Part shown: piece after piece, positions 49,369-58,091 of the stretch
Numbering within the stretch: the stretch's first letter is position 1
How the letters are laid out: each line of letters begins with the position of its first letter
Origin: Chloroflexota bacterium
GTDB lineage: Bacteria > Chloroflexota > UBA11872 > VXNJ01
DNA: 64,000 nucleotides
Direction of reading: 5' to 3'
NCBI GenBank assembly: GCA_009840625.1
Contig: VXNJ01000010.1
Coordinates: 124,001 to 188,000 of the forward strand
Made by a program: the position numbers and the translations under genes
The notes under the pieces: model-generated
Seen by the model: the letters and a program-made list of their open reading frames with translations, nothing else
Database searches by the model: none
What the model was told of the DNA's origin: nothing

Positions 49369-50429
49369 AGCCGGAGCCGCTGCGCCCCGGAGTCGTCGAG
49401 CGCTGGCAGCGCTTCTGGCCGGTCGGCGACTCCACCCCCAGGGTTTCGCTGGGCGAGGGCGATACGCCGCTGGTGCGCCTACCGGCCCTGGAACGGGACA
49501 CCGGAGCCGGCCAGGTTTGGGCCAAGTACGACGGCTGCAACCCGACCGGATCGTTCAAGGACCGCGGCATGGCGCTGGCGATCAGCAAGGCCCTGGAAGG
49601 CGGCGCCCACACGGTCATCTGCGCCTCGACCGGCAACACCTCGGCAGCGGCAGCGGCCTACGCCGGCCGGGCCGGGCTGCGCTGCGTGGTGCTGGTCTCG
49701 GATGCAATCGCCCGCGGAAAACTGGCCCAGGCGCAGGTCTACGGCTCGGACGTGGTAGTAATGGACGCGAATTTCGATGTCCGCCTGGAGGTCGCCAAGG
49801 AGATCTGCGCGCGGGTGCCGGGAGTGGTGCACGTGAATTCCGTCAACCCGTACCGGCTGCAGGGCCAGCAATCGGCGGCGTTTGAAATCTGCAGCGAGCT
49901 GGGGTCGGCGCCGGACGAGCTCTACATTCCGGTCGGCAACGCCGGCAACATCCACGCCTACTGGCGCGGCTTTGCAAAGTTCGCCGATGCCGGCCTGATC
50001 GATGAGCTGCCGGTCCTGCGCGGTTTCCAGGCCGCCGGCGCCGCACCGATAGTCAGCGGGCGGCCGGTCGCCAATCCCTCCACCGTGGCCAGTGCCCTCG
50101 AAATTGGGAACCCCGAAAACTGGGAAAAGGCAATTCGGGCCCGCGACGAGGCCGGCGGATCGATCGAGGCCATTGAAGATGCCAAGATTCTCGAGGCTTA
50201 CGGCCAGCTGGCCCGCTGGGGATTGTTCTGCGAACCGGCCTCGGCAGTCTCGGTGGCCGGACTCAAGGACCGCGCCGAGCGCGGGCTGCTCCAAGCCGGG
50301 TCCCGGGTGGTTTGCGTGCTGACCGGATCCGGCCTGAAGGACCCGGAGGTTGCCCTGGGACGCTCCGATCCGCCGCTCCGGATCCAGAGCGCCGACCCCG
50401 AGGAGCTGCGGCAGGCGCTCTCCCTGTAA
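49365..50429 (+). CDS. thrC: Threonine synthase, CTG start overlapping hom stop
   Basis: 354 residues from CTG 49365. Converts O-phosphohomoserine to threonine with PLP. VSLGEGDTPLVRLPAL, then GCNPTGSFKDRGMALAI (Schiff-base Lys about 65), ASTGNTSAAAAAYAGRAGLR and PVGNAGNIHAYWRGF are typical. The nearest standard start (GTG 49473) would remove the conserved GEGDTPL block. CTG 49365 overlaps the hom stop as CTGA, and GAGGA (49354-49358) sits 6 nt before it, an ideal arrangement for coupled initiation. No other start exists in frame between the two. Confidence 0.95.
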   Translation: MKPEPLRPGVVERWQRFWPVGDSTPRVSLGEGDTPLVRLPALERDTGAGQVWAKYDGCNPTGSFKDRGMALAISKALEGGAHTVICASTGNTSAAAAAYAGRAGLRCVVLVSDAIARGKLAQAQVYGSDVVVMDANFDVRLEVAKEICARVPGVVHVNSVNPYRLQGQQSAAFEICSELGSAPDELYIPVGNAGNIHAYWRGFAKFADAGLIDELPVLRGFQAAGAAPIVSGRPVANPSTVASALEIGNPENWEKAIRARDEAGGSIEAIEDAKILEAYGQLARWGLFCEPASAVSVAGLKDRAERGLLQAGSRVVCVLTGSGLKDPEVALGRSDPPLRIQSADPEELRQALSL

Positions 50430-50459
50430 ACGCCGGCGCGGGCGGTTCGAGAGGCAAAC

Positions 50460-51803
50460 CTACTGGTCGGCGCCGGCCAGGCGATACAGTTCGTCGGCGC
50501 AGTCCGACAACGCCTCGCGGAGCAGCGGGTAGGGTTCGCCGAATCCGTCGATGAGCCCGGAATGCTGACGGCCGCGCTTGCGGGCGATTCGATTGGGGGC
50601 GTCGACCAGGCCGCAGTAGTGCCAGCCGACGAATTCGGGCCGGGCGAACGCCGCGCGGAAGAATTCCACCGTCCAGTCGCGGCGCTGGCCCAGATCGTCG
50701 GCCACCGGACCGTACGGGCGGGGCATGTCGGCGGTGATCATCGTGTATGCCGAATCGCCGTTGACTACCGGCAGGTCTACTTTCTCAGCCCACCGTTCAA
50801 GGCCTGGTTGCTGGGCCGCGTAGCGTCCGTACATCTGGTAGAAGAGCACGTCAGTGTGACGGGCGGTCACCGGCAGCACGGTGTCGAGTGAGTCGGTGTT
50901 TGCGTTGAGCTTGTCGCCGAAGAAGAGGTGGTTGGGGTCGTGACGGGTGATCGCATCGCGCGCGGTGCGGTAGTAGCGGTCCACGACCCGCTGCAGGAAA
51001 ACCGTGTTGTCGCGCGTCTCGTCCGGATTGGCCGGGTCGCTGCCCGGCCGCCAGTCGGCGGTCCGCGCAAGGGCCGCGAATGAGTCGAACCGGGTACCGT
51101 AGGTTCGATTGAAGTCCGCGATGTCGTCGCGGTACAGCCCGCGGACGGTCTCCACGTAGGCGGATTTGCCGGCCGCGCGCTGGCCCAGGTTGCGCAACCG
51201 TTGCGGCCAGCCGACCCGGGACCCGCGCGCGGCGCCGCCGATCGTGTCGGGACGCTCGCGGCAGTCTTCCTCGGTAAGCAACGGGCAATCGGTCATCGCG
51301 TAACCGAGCAGATAAGGGTCTTGGCGGGCCGGGCCGGCGATTTCGGCCGCCAGCCGGTCGCAGCGGCGCTCGAATTCCGGAGCGAACACGTCGACGAAGC
51401 TCTCATCGGGAACATCGTCCTGCCAGTGCGGGATATCGACGAACTGGATCGGCAGCATGTAGGCCATCGCCGGGCGGGGAAGGTTGGCTATCGCCAGATC
51501 CGCGTGGACTCCGACGGTATTGAACCCGTACCCGCGGCAGGTTTCGAGGAACCACCGCCTTAGTGCGACCGCAAAACCCGGCCCGTCCAGATCGTCCAAC
51601 CCCAGGCGGTCCCGCCAGGCGGCGCGGTTGTAGGCCTGGTTCCAGAACTCCGGGTGCAGGTGGTTGATGCCGAAGCTGAGAAAGCCGTTGCCCTCGGGGC
51701 TGACCAGCCACCAGCGACCGTCCTTCTCGGTCCGAAAGTAACCGCTGGGTGAGAACTTCTTGCCGGTCCAGCCCCCGTACCGATCGAGCCGTGCGTTATT
51801 CAC
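50460..51803 (-). CDS. Glycoside-hydrolase-like TIM-barrel protein (agarase-like)
   Basis: 447 residues. KKFSPSGYFRTEKDGRWWLV, then SPEGNGFLSFGINHLHPEFW, DPYLLGYAMTDCPLL, DVLFYQMYGRYA and FVGWHYCGLVDAP recall proteins annotated as agarase or GH50/GH2-like glycosidases, where the second acid would lie around VNGDSAY. I cannot identify two catalytic Glu residues with certainty. No signal peptide is seen. A role in polysaccharide breakdown is possible. Leftward cluster with the TlpA and transporter genes is loose (75-nt gap). Confidence 0.7.
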   Translation of the reverse strand: MNNARLDRYGGWTGKKFSPSGYFRTEKDGRWWLVSPEGNGFLSFGINHLHPEFWNQAYNRAAWRDRLGLDDLDGPGFAVALRRWFLETCRGYGFNTVGVHADLAIANLPRPAMAYMLPIQFVDIPHWQDDVPDESFVDVFAPEFERRCDRLAAEIAGPARQDPYLLGYAMTDCPLLTEEDCRERPDTIGGAARGSRVGWPQRLRNLGQRAAGKSAYVETVRGLYRDDIADFNRTYGTRFDSFAALARTADWRPGSDPANPDETRDNTVFLQRVVDRYYRTARDAITRHDPNHLFFGDKLNANTDSLDTVLPVTARHTDVLFYQMYGRYAAQQPGLERWAEKVDLPVVNGDSAYTMITADMPRPYGPVADDLGQRRDWTVEFFRAAFARPEFVGWHYCGLVDAPNRIARKRGRQHSGLIDGFGEPYPLLREALSDCADELYRLAGADQ

Positions 51804-51878
51804 GGTCTTCCTCAGCGCTCACGCAGTGCGGCCGAAGCGAAGTGGCCGGGGCCGGTCTGGGCCAGACTCCGCAGGGCA

Positions 51879-52403
51879 TCAGGCTTGCGCGGCCTCGATC
51901 TGCTCGCGCAGGATTGCCTCGTTCAAGACCCCGAAGCGAATGTGGCGGACTACCTGGTCGGAATCGGCAAAGACCGTCACCGGCAGGCTGGCGGTCCCCA
52001 GCAGCCGGGCGGCCACGGCGCGATCGGCCAGCGCCACCGGGATCTGCAGCGCCAATTCATCGGCGAACTGGCTGGCCACGAACGACCCCTCGGCCACGTT
52101 GATTGCCAACAGTCCGAGCTCGGGGTATTCGCCGGACCGCCAGATCCGGTCGAATTCGGGCATTTCCAGGCGGCAGGGGCCGCACCAGCTAGCCCAGAAA
52201 TTGATAACGATCGGGTTTCCCGCCAGGGCGGCGAGTTCGACCGGCGTCCCGTCCAGATCTTCCAGGGCGGCGGATGGCAATAGCTTGCCGACCTCGAGTC
52301 GCTCGGCCCGCCCGACCCGGCCCGCCGGGGCCTGATCGCAGGCGGCCAAGGCCAGCGAACCGGCGAGCAGGCGCAAGGCGCCGCGCCGGGTCACCGGGTT
52401 CAC
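51879..52403 (-). CDS. TlpA/ResA-like thioredoxin-fold lipoprotein
   Basis: 174 residues. The N-terminus RRGALRLLAGSLALAAC is a lipobox with a Tat-like double Arg. The thioredoxin fold (FWASWCGPCRLEMPEFDRIW) has the redox motif CGPC; GNPIVINFWASW and FADSDQVVRHIRFG flank it. It reduces disulfides outside the membrane, for example in cytochrome c maturation. It starts in the last codons of the downstream-lying transporter gene (4-nt overlap at 52400-52403). Confidence 0.9.
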   Translation of the reverse strand: MNPVTRRGALRLLAGSLALAACDQAPAGRVGRAERLEVGKLLPSAALEDLDGTPVELAALAGNPIVINFWASWCGPCRLEMPEFDRIWRSGEYPELGLLAINVAEGSFVASQFADELALQIPVALADRAVAARLLGTASLPVTVFADSDQVVRHIRFGVLNEAILREQIEAAQA

Positions 52404-53341
52404 GAAAACACCTCGGCAAAGCCCAGGTTGAGATTGATCAGGACCACCCCGACCCCGGCCACGACCAGGCCGGTAATCGTGGCCTTCGAGAACCGCTGTC
52501 CCCAGAAGACGTAGTCGATGACTGAAATCAGGACCAGCATGCTGGCGGTGGCGAACGGGAAAACAAACGAGGCGTCAAAGACCGTGAGGGCGGAGATCAG
52601 GGCGACCACCTGGCCCCAGTTGGCTGTCCCCAGGGCCATCCCGAACCCTATCGAGCGCGGGTTGACCTGGACCTTGAACGGCGTCGGGGCCTGGCCCGGG
52701 CGCTGGTTGCGCTCCCACTCGCGGCGGGCCATCCGGTTGGCCAGGGGCCAAGTCAATAGCGAACATACGCTGGCGGCGGCAAACAGCCAGAAGGCGTAGT
52801 CGGCCGGGTCGGACGCGCCGCGGGCCTCGACGAACCACTTGGCGCCGATCTCGGATCCCCCCAGCAGGCCGAAGGAAATGAGGATCATGGCCGGCAGGAG
52901 CCAGCCGCCCTGCTTGGTGCGGACCGCGTAGCGCTGGGCGTCGAGTCCCAGCAGCGGCGTGGCCAGGACGATGGCGGCAATTCCCAGGTAGCGCTCCGGA
53001 GTCGGCTGTTCGCCCCAGACCAGGATCGCGTAAATGGTGGGAACCAGGATCGCCATGCGGTTGATGGTGGTGCTGATGGCCAGCCCGCCGAGACCCATGA
53101 GGACGAATAGGACCAGGTACATGACCTGGTAGGTGAATCCTTGGAAGGCGCCGAAAATGACCGCCGCCGGCTCGAGCGAAATTCCGCCGCGGGTCGCCAG
53201 CGCCCAGGCGGCGGCGACCAGCATGGCGAACGAGTAGTTGGTGGCACCGGTTACGAAGAATCCGCGCGGGTCGTTGCGCGCGTAGCGGGCGATGTTGACA
53301 AAGGTCAGCACCCCGACCAGATGCAAAAGTAGGTAAAGCAA
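52400..53341 (-). CDS. EamA/DMT-type ten-helix transporter, copy 2
   Basis: 313 residues from TTG 53341, chosen because it aligns exactly with the start of the neighbouring paralogue; GTG 53410 is possible. Ten hydrophobic segments in two halves. VNIARYARNDPRGFFVTGA, INRMAILVPTIYAILVWGEQ and PTPERYLGIAAIVLATPLLG, then ALTVFDASFVFPFATASML, show the DMT pattern; the Gly-rich GLLGGSEIGAKWFVEARG starts the second half. The solute is unknown. It is a tandem duplicate of the gene at 53426 and precedes the TlpA gene with a 4-nt overlap. Confidence 0.87.
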   Translation of the reverse strand: MLYLLLHLVGVLTFVNIARYARNDPRGFFVTGATNYSFAMLVAAAWALATRGGISLEPAAVIFGAFQGFTYQVMYLVLFVLMGLGGLAISTTINRMAILVPTIYAILVWGEQPTPERYLGIAAIVLATPLLGLDAQRYAVRTKQGGWLLPAMILISFGLLGGSEIGAKWFVEARGASDPADYAFWLFAAASVCSLLTWPLANRMARREWERNQRPGQAPTPFKVQVNPRSIGFGMALGTANWGQVVALISALTVFDASFVFPFATASMLVLISVIDYVFWGQRFSKATITGLVVAGVGVVLINLNLGFAEVFS

Positions 53342-53425
53342 GGAGCGCCCGCCAGGCAGGGTGTTGATTGGCCGAAGCGTAGTCGGGAAGGCAATTTTCG
53401 CCGCCGCCACGGCCCGGCCGGACCC

Positions 53426-54367
53426 CTATCCGAACACTCCGGACAGGCCCAGGTCCAGATTGACCAGCACAACCCCGGTGGCGGCGATCGCCAGGCCCAG
53501 AACGGTCAGCGGTGCAAACCGCTGACGCCAGAACACGAAGTCGATTGCCGAGACCAGGATCACGAAACTGGCCGAAGCCAGCGGGAAAACGAAAGAGGCA
53601 TCGAAAACCGTCAGGGCCGTAACCAGCGCGGTCGCCTGCCCCCAGTTGGCCGCTCCCAGGCCGAGGCCGAACCCGATGGAGCGCGGGCTCACCTGCAGCT
53701 GGAAGGGTGCCGGAGTAACGCCCGCCCGCGTGGTGCGGTCCCATTCGCGACGCGCCATCCGGTTGGCCAGCGGCCAGGTTATCAGCGAACTCGCGCCGGC
53801 GGCCAGGAAGAGCCAGAAGGTGTAGTCGGAGGGGGAGGCCGCAACGCGCGCTTCGACGAACCACTTGGCGCCGAGCTCGGCGCCGCCCAGCAGGAAGAAG
53901 GAAGCCAGCACGAGCAGCGGCATCAACCAGCTGCCCATCTTGGCCTGGACCGCCCGGCGCTGGGCCTGGAGGCCCAGCAGCGGCAGGGCCAGGAAGATGG
54001 CCGCGATGCCCAGGTAGCGCTCCGGGGTCGGCTGCTCGGCCCAGATCAGGATCGCCCCCACGGTCGGCACCAGTATCGTCATGCGATTGATCGTGGAGGT
54101 GACCGCCATGCCGCCGAGGCCGACCATGATGAAGACCACCAGGTACATGAACTGGAAGGCAAATCCCTGGAATGCCCCGAAGAGGACCGCCGGCAGCTCG
54201 AGTGAAATGCCGCCGTGGAGCGTCAACGACCAGATCGCGGCGATTACCGCGGCCGAGCAATAACCGACGGCCCCGGTTACGAAGAATCCGCGCGGATCGT
54301 TGCGCGCGTAGCGGGCGATGTTGACGAACGCGACCATGCCGGCCAGGTGCAATATGAGGTAAAGCAA
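53426..54367 (-). CDS. EamA/DMT-type ten-helix transporter, copy 1
   Basis: 313 residues from TTG 54367. The two copies keep the same order of signatures: VNIARYARNDPRGFFVTGA, INRMTILVPTVGAILIWAEQ, PTPERYLGIAAIFLALPLLG, WPLANRMARREWDR and ALTVFDASFVFPLASASF. Most differences are in the hydrophobic segments. Tandem duplication with independent drift is likely. Its leader shares an 82-bp spacer with thrS, which is divergent. Confidence 0.87.
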   Translation of the reverse strand: MLYLILHLAGMVAFVNIARYARNDPRGFFVTGAVGYCSAAVIAAIWSLTLHGGISLELPAVLFGAFQGFAFQFMYLVVFIMVGLGGMAVTSTINRMTILVPTVGAILIWAEQPTPERYLGIAAIFLALPLLGLQAQRRAVQAKMGSWLMPLLVLASFFLLGGAELGAKWFVEARVAASPSDYTFWLFLAAGASSLITWPLANRMARREWDRTTRAGVTPAPFQLQVSPRSIGFGLGLGAANWGQATALVTALTVFDASFVFPLASASFVILVSAIDFVFWRQRFAPLTVLGLAIAATGVVLVNLDLGLSGVFG

Positions 54368-54449
54368 GGGGTCCCAGCCGGGCTATTCGGGGCTCGCGTA
54401 TTCGGATAATCGGGGGCTAAATTTTGCCCCGCCCCGGCCCGCTCCCCCG

Positions 54450-56210
54450 ATGAACGACCTGCAGCGCATGCGTCATTCCTGTGCCCACGTGATGGCGGCG
54501 GCGGTTCAGGAGATGTTCCCCGAAGCCAAGTTCGGCTTCGGCCCTCCGATCGAAGACGGCTTCTACTACGACTTCGAATTGCCGCGCCCGCTGAGCTCCG
54601 AGGACTTTGCCGAGATCGAACAACGAATGGCCAAATTGGCCAAGGCGGCCCACCCGTTCGAATACGAGGTAATCGCCGGCGACGAGGCCGCCGAATCCTT
54701 TGCGGAGATGGGGCAGGACTACAAAGTCGAGGCGATAAGGGACCTGATCGAGGCCGGCGAGGAGATTTCGCTCTATCGCTGCGGGCCGTTCGTGGATCTT
54801 TGCCGCGGCCCCCACGTTGCCAGCACCGCCGGAGTGGGCCACTTCCGGCTGCTTTCGGTGGCCGGCGCCTACTGGAAGGGTTCGGAGAACAACCCCCAGC
54901 TGCAGCGGCTGTACGCGACCAGCTTTCCGACCCGGGGCGAGCTCAAGGCCTACCTGAAACGCCTGGAGGAGGCGGCGCGCCGCGATCACCGTCGCCTGGC
55001 GCGCGAACTGGACCTTTTTTCGATCAACCAGGAAGTCGGCGCCGGGCTGGTGCTCTGGCATCCGCGCGGCGGGATGCTGCGCGAGCTCATGGAGGACTAC
55101 TGGCGCGCCGAGCACCGCGACCGCGGCTACGACATCGTCTATACGCCGCACATCGGGCGCAAGGGTCTCTGGGAAACCAGCGGCCACACCCACTGGTACA
55201 GCGACGGGCTGTTCCCGGAGATGGAGCTGGAGAACCAGTCTTTCATCAACAAGCCGATGAACTGCCCCTTCCACGTGAAGATCTACGCCTCGCGCACGCG
55301 CAGCTACCGCGATCTGCCGCTGCGGTATGCCGAACTGGGAACCGTCTATCGCTACGAGCAATCGGGGGTCCTGCACGGCGCGCTGCGGGTCCGGGGCTTC
55401 ACCCAGGACGATGCCCACATCTTCTGTCGCCGCGACCAGTTCGCCGACGAGATCGAGGCGGCGCTCACGATCGCCCGCGACATGCTCGCGGTGTTCGGCT
55501 TCACCGACCTTCAGGTGGCCCTGAGCGTCCGCGACGAGGAAGGTAAGGACAAGTACGTCGGCGATGACGATCTCTGGCAGCTGGCCGAATCGGGCCTGGT
55601 CGAGGCGCTGACGCGGTCGGGTCTGGAATATGAACGGGTTCCCGGGGAAGCCGCGTTCTACGGACCCAAGATCGACGTCCACATTCGCGACGCGATCGGG
55701 CGGCTCTGGCAGCTCTCGACCGTCCAGGTCGACTTCAACCTGCCGGAGCGGTTCGGAATCGAATACGAGGCCGAGGACGGCTCGCGGCAGCGTCCGGTGA
55801 TGGTGCACCGGGCGCTCTGGGGTTCCATCGAGCGCTTCGCGGCAATCCTCACCGAGCACTACGGCGGCGCCTTCCCGCTCTGGCTGGCCCCGGTGCAGGT
55901 TCAGGTCATTCCGATCGCCGACCGTCACCTGGCCTATTGCCAGCAGGTTGCCGTTCGGCTGAGCGAAGCCGGTCTGCGGGCCGAAGTCGACGCCCGCTCC
56001 GAGCGCATGAACCGCAAGATTCGCCATGCCCAGAACCAGAAGATTCCCTACATGCTCATCGCCGGCGACCGGGACGTTGCCGCCGGCAAGGTATCGTTAC
56101 GGCTGCGGGCCGGCGGCCAGGTCGGCGCGATCACGGTTGATGAATTGATCAGCACCGCCAACGCCCTGGTCGCAGATCGCTCCGATGGGTACGGTTTCAC
56201 GGGCGACTGA
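54450..56210 (+). CDS. thrS: Threonine--tRNA ligase
   Basis: 586 residues, about 50-60 shorter than the E. coli-type enzyme because the N-terminal TGS domain is missing; it begins at the editing domain (MRHSCAHVMAAAVQEMFP with the HxxxH-like metal site, then YRCGPFVDLCRGPHV). The class II core follows: NKPMNCPFHVKIYAS (zinc Cys), TQDDAHIFC (zinc His), FYGPKIDVHIRD and RPVMVHRALWGSIERF (zinc His), then the anticodon-binding domain (LWLAPVQVQVIPI). It joins threonine to tRNA-Thr. The glycosylase gene starts inside its last codons. Confidence 0.97.
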   Translation: MNDLQRMRHSCAHVMAAAVQEMFPEAKFGFGPPIEDGFYYDFELPRPLSSEDFAEIEQRMAKLAKAAHPFEYEVIAGDEAAESFAEMGQDYKVEAIRDLIEAGEEISLYRCGPFVDLCRGPHVASTAGVGHFRLLSVAGAYWKGSENNPQLQRLYATSFPTRGELKAYLKRLEEAARRDHRRLARELDLFSINQEVGAGLVLWHPRGGMLRELMEDYWRAEHRDRGYDIVYTPHIGRKGLWETSGHTHWYSDGLFPEMELENQSFINKPMNCPFHVKIYASRTRSYRDLPLRYAELGTVYRYEQSGVLHGALRVRGFTQDDAHIFCRRDQFADEIEAALTIARDMLAVFGFTDLQVALSVRDEEGKDKYVGDDDLWQLAESGLVEALTRSGLEYERVPGEAAFYGPKIDVHIRDAIGRLWQLSTVQVDFNLPERFGIEYEAEDGSRQRPVMVHRALWGSIERFAAILTEHYGGAFPLWLAPVQVQVIPIADRHLAYCQQVAVRLSEAGLRAEVDARSERMNRKIRHAQNQKIPYMLIAGDRDVAAGKVSLRLRAGGQVGAITVDELISTANALVADRSDGYGFTGD

Positions 56211-56928
56211 TCCGGGCGGCCCGACCACGAGCGGGCTGCTGGACGTCTACGACCGCCTGGTCTCGGCCTACGGCCCGCAGCGCTGGTGGCCGGAATCCTG
56301 GCCCGGCCGGGCCGACTACATCTGCGCCGGGGCGATCCTCTGCCAGAACACCAACTGGAGCAACGCTGCACGGGCGCTGGAGCGCCTGGCCGACGCCGAT
56401 CTGACCCGGATCGAGGACCTGGCGGCGGTGCCGGCGCCCGAGCTGGCCGAACTGGTCCGGCCGGCCGGCTACTTCCGCCAGAAAGCCCGCAAACTGGAGC
56501 AATTCGCCAGGCTGTGCCTGGAGCACGGGTCGCTGGCCAATCTGCTCGCCCTACCCGCCCCGCAGCTGCGGGAGGCGTTGCTTTCCTGCTGGGGAATCGG
56601 TCCGGAGACCGCCGACGCAATCATGTTGTTCGCGGCCCGGCGGCCGACCTTCGTCGTGGATACCTATGCCGTCCGCATCTGGTCCCGGCTGGGCTTGATC
56701 GGCCCCGACCCAGATCGTGGCCACCTGCGCGAAAAAGTGCTATCGGCGATCACTCCGAGCGCCGAACTGGCCGGCGAATACCATGCCCTGCTCATCCAGC
56801 ACGGCAAGAACTTCTGCCGCAAGCGCCCGCTTTGCGGCGACTGCCCGCTGCGGGATGGATGCGCCTATGCGGCCGCCAACCCCGGCCGGCCGGAACTGGG
56901 CCGGCGCCGCGACGGTTGGACAGGCTAG
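56185..56928 (+). CDS. HhH-GPD DNA glycosylase (endonuclease III/MagIII-like)
   Basis: 247 residues, overlapping the thrS end by 26 nt. An endonuclease III fold: ICAGAILCQNTNWSNAARAL, helix-hairpin-helix WGIGPETADAIMLFAARRP, VVDTYAVRIWSRLG with the catalytic Asp, and a [4Fe-4S] loop C-x6-C-x2-C-x5-C (CRKRPLCGDCPLRDGC). The HhH position that is Lys in bifunctional endonuclease III is Glu (GPETAD), as in the monofunctional MagIII 3-methyladenine glycosylase group. It excises damaged bases in the cytoplasm. Confidence 0.9.
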   Translation: MGTVSRATDPGGPTTSGLLDVYDRLVSAYGPQRWWPESWPGRADYICAGAILCQNTNWSNAARALERLADADLTRIEDLAAVPAPELAELVRPAGYFRQKARKLEQFARLCLEHGSLANLLALPAPQLREALLSCWGIGPETADAIMLFAARRPTFVVDTYAVRIWSRLGLIGPDPDRGHLREKVLSAITPSAELAGEYHALLIQHGKNFCRKRPLCGDCPLRDGCAYAAANPGRPELGRRRDGWTG

Positions 56929-57054
56929 GACGCCTACCGCACACTCCGGTACCCAAAATGGTCGCGGATCAAATTGCGGAATCGCCGCCGCGGCGTGTTC
57001 TGGCATTCGCTGCCGGGCAGTCCGCGCGGCAGCTATTGAGAGCGGGCCAGAACA

Positions 57055-57984
57055 ATGGAATATCGCCGACTTGGCAAGACCGGCTGGGACGTTTCGCCGG
57101 TTAGCGTGGGCGCCTGGGCGCTGGGCAACCAGTGGGGCGACCTGAGCAACGATACTGCCCGCGACACCGTGCGAGCGGCGCTGGATTGCGGGATCAACCT
57201 ATTCGACGTCGCCGACGGCTACGGACCGCTGCTGGCCGAGGAGCGATTGGGCAAAGCGCTCGGTTCGGAGCGGTCAAGCGTGTTCATTGCAACAAAGGTC
57301 GGCAACCTGGGCAACCGCCAGGGACATGCCCAGGCTTATACCCACCCGCTGCACATAGTCAGCGCCTGTCACGCCAGCCTGCACCGACTGGGCACCGACT
57401 ACATCGACCTTTACCAGTGCCACCAGGCCGACCCGGACAACGTGGAGGTGTTTTTGGAGGGATTTGGGATCCTGCGCGAACAGGGCAAGATCCGTCACTT
57501 CGGAGTCTCCTCGGGCAATGCTGACGTGATTGCCAAATTCGACGCCGATGGCGAATGCGCGATCGCCCAGATCGACTACTCGATCGTGCGCCGCGGGGCC
57601 GAGCGGGCGGCGCTGCCCTTGTGCCTGGAGCGGGATATCGGAACCCTGATCCGGGGCTCGCTGGGCCAGGGGGTCCTGACCGGCAAATACGACGCGGAGA
57701 CTCGCTTTGGCGACTCGGTCCGCTCGGGCTGGAATGACGGGGAACGGCGCGAGTTGTTTCTCAAGGAACTGGCGGTCGCCGCAGCGGTTGGCGAGCTGAG
57801 TCGGCCCGGTCGCGGCCTGGTCGAACTGGCGCTGGGGTTCGTGCTCGCGCACCCGGCCGTAACCTGCGCCATCACCGGTGCCAAGTCACCCGGGCAGATC
57901 CGCGCCAATGCCGCAGCGGGAGCCGTCAGTCTGACTTCTGAAGAACTGGAAACAATCCGCGAATGCAGCGCCGATATGACCTGA
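57055..57984 (+). CDS. Aldo/keto reductase, copy 1
   Basis: 309 residues. (beta/alpha)8 NAD(P)H-dependent reductase of the YajO/Tas type: EYRRLGKTGWDVSPVSVGAW, INLFDVADGYGPLLAEERLG (Asp and Tyr of the tetrad), FIATKVGNLG (Lys), IDLYQCHQAD (His) and VLTGKYDAETRFGDSVR near the cofactor site. The substrate is unknown. About 1 kb further on the same strand is a close paralogue of equal length. The middle of the gene shares 151 identical bases with that copy. Confidence 0.92.
   Translation: MEYRRLGKTGWDVSPVSVGAWALGNQWGDLSNDTARDTVRAALDCGINLFDVADGYGPLLAEERLGKALGSERSSVFIATKVGNLGNRQGHAQAYTHPLHIVSACHASLHRLGTDYIDLYQCHQADPDNVEVFLEGFGILREQGKIRHFGVSSGNADVIAKFDADGECAIAQIDYSIVRRGAERAALPLCLERDIGTLIRGSLGQGVLTGKYDAETRFGDSVRSGWNDGERRELFLKELAVAAAVGELSRPGRGLVELALGFVLAHPAVTCAITGAKSPGQIRANAAAGAVSLTSEELETIRECSADMT
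57467..57617 (+). repeat. 151-bp tract identical to 58504-58654
   Basis: Within aldo/keto reductase copy 1. Compared base by base with the second copy, no difference occurs over 151 bp, including all synonymous positions, while flanking parts of the two genes differ at many positions. Confidence 0.9.
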
Positions 57985-58091
57985 CCGCTCGCCGCAGGAG
58001 CGTCCCCGCAGCGGACTTGAGGGCGCAGGCCGGGCCCACAATGGAGCCTGAATCAAAGGGCGATCGCCCGATCCGCGCATGGGGAATTTGA
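57985..58091. other. 107-bp spacer between aldo/keto reductase copies
   Basis: No gene fits. It has no obvious similarity to the 5' flank of copy 1, so the second copy may have its own leader. The second start (GTG 58092) follows GGAATTTGA, a weak Shine-Dalgarno. Confidence 0.4.

Noticed and set aside
52575-54260. 561-codon open frame crossing both transporter genes in another minus-strand frame
   Set aside because: It is a GC-rich shadow frame spanning two clear genes and their spacer; its composition is rich in Gly, Arg and Pro and shows no domain.
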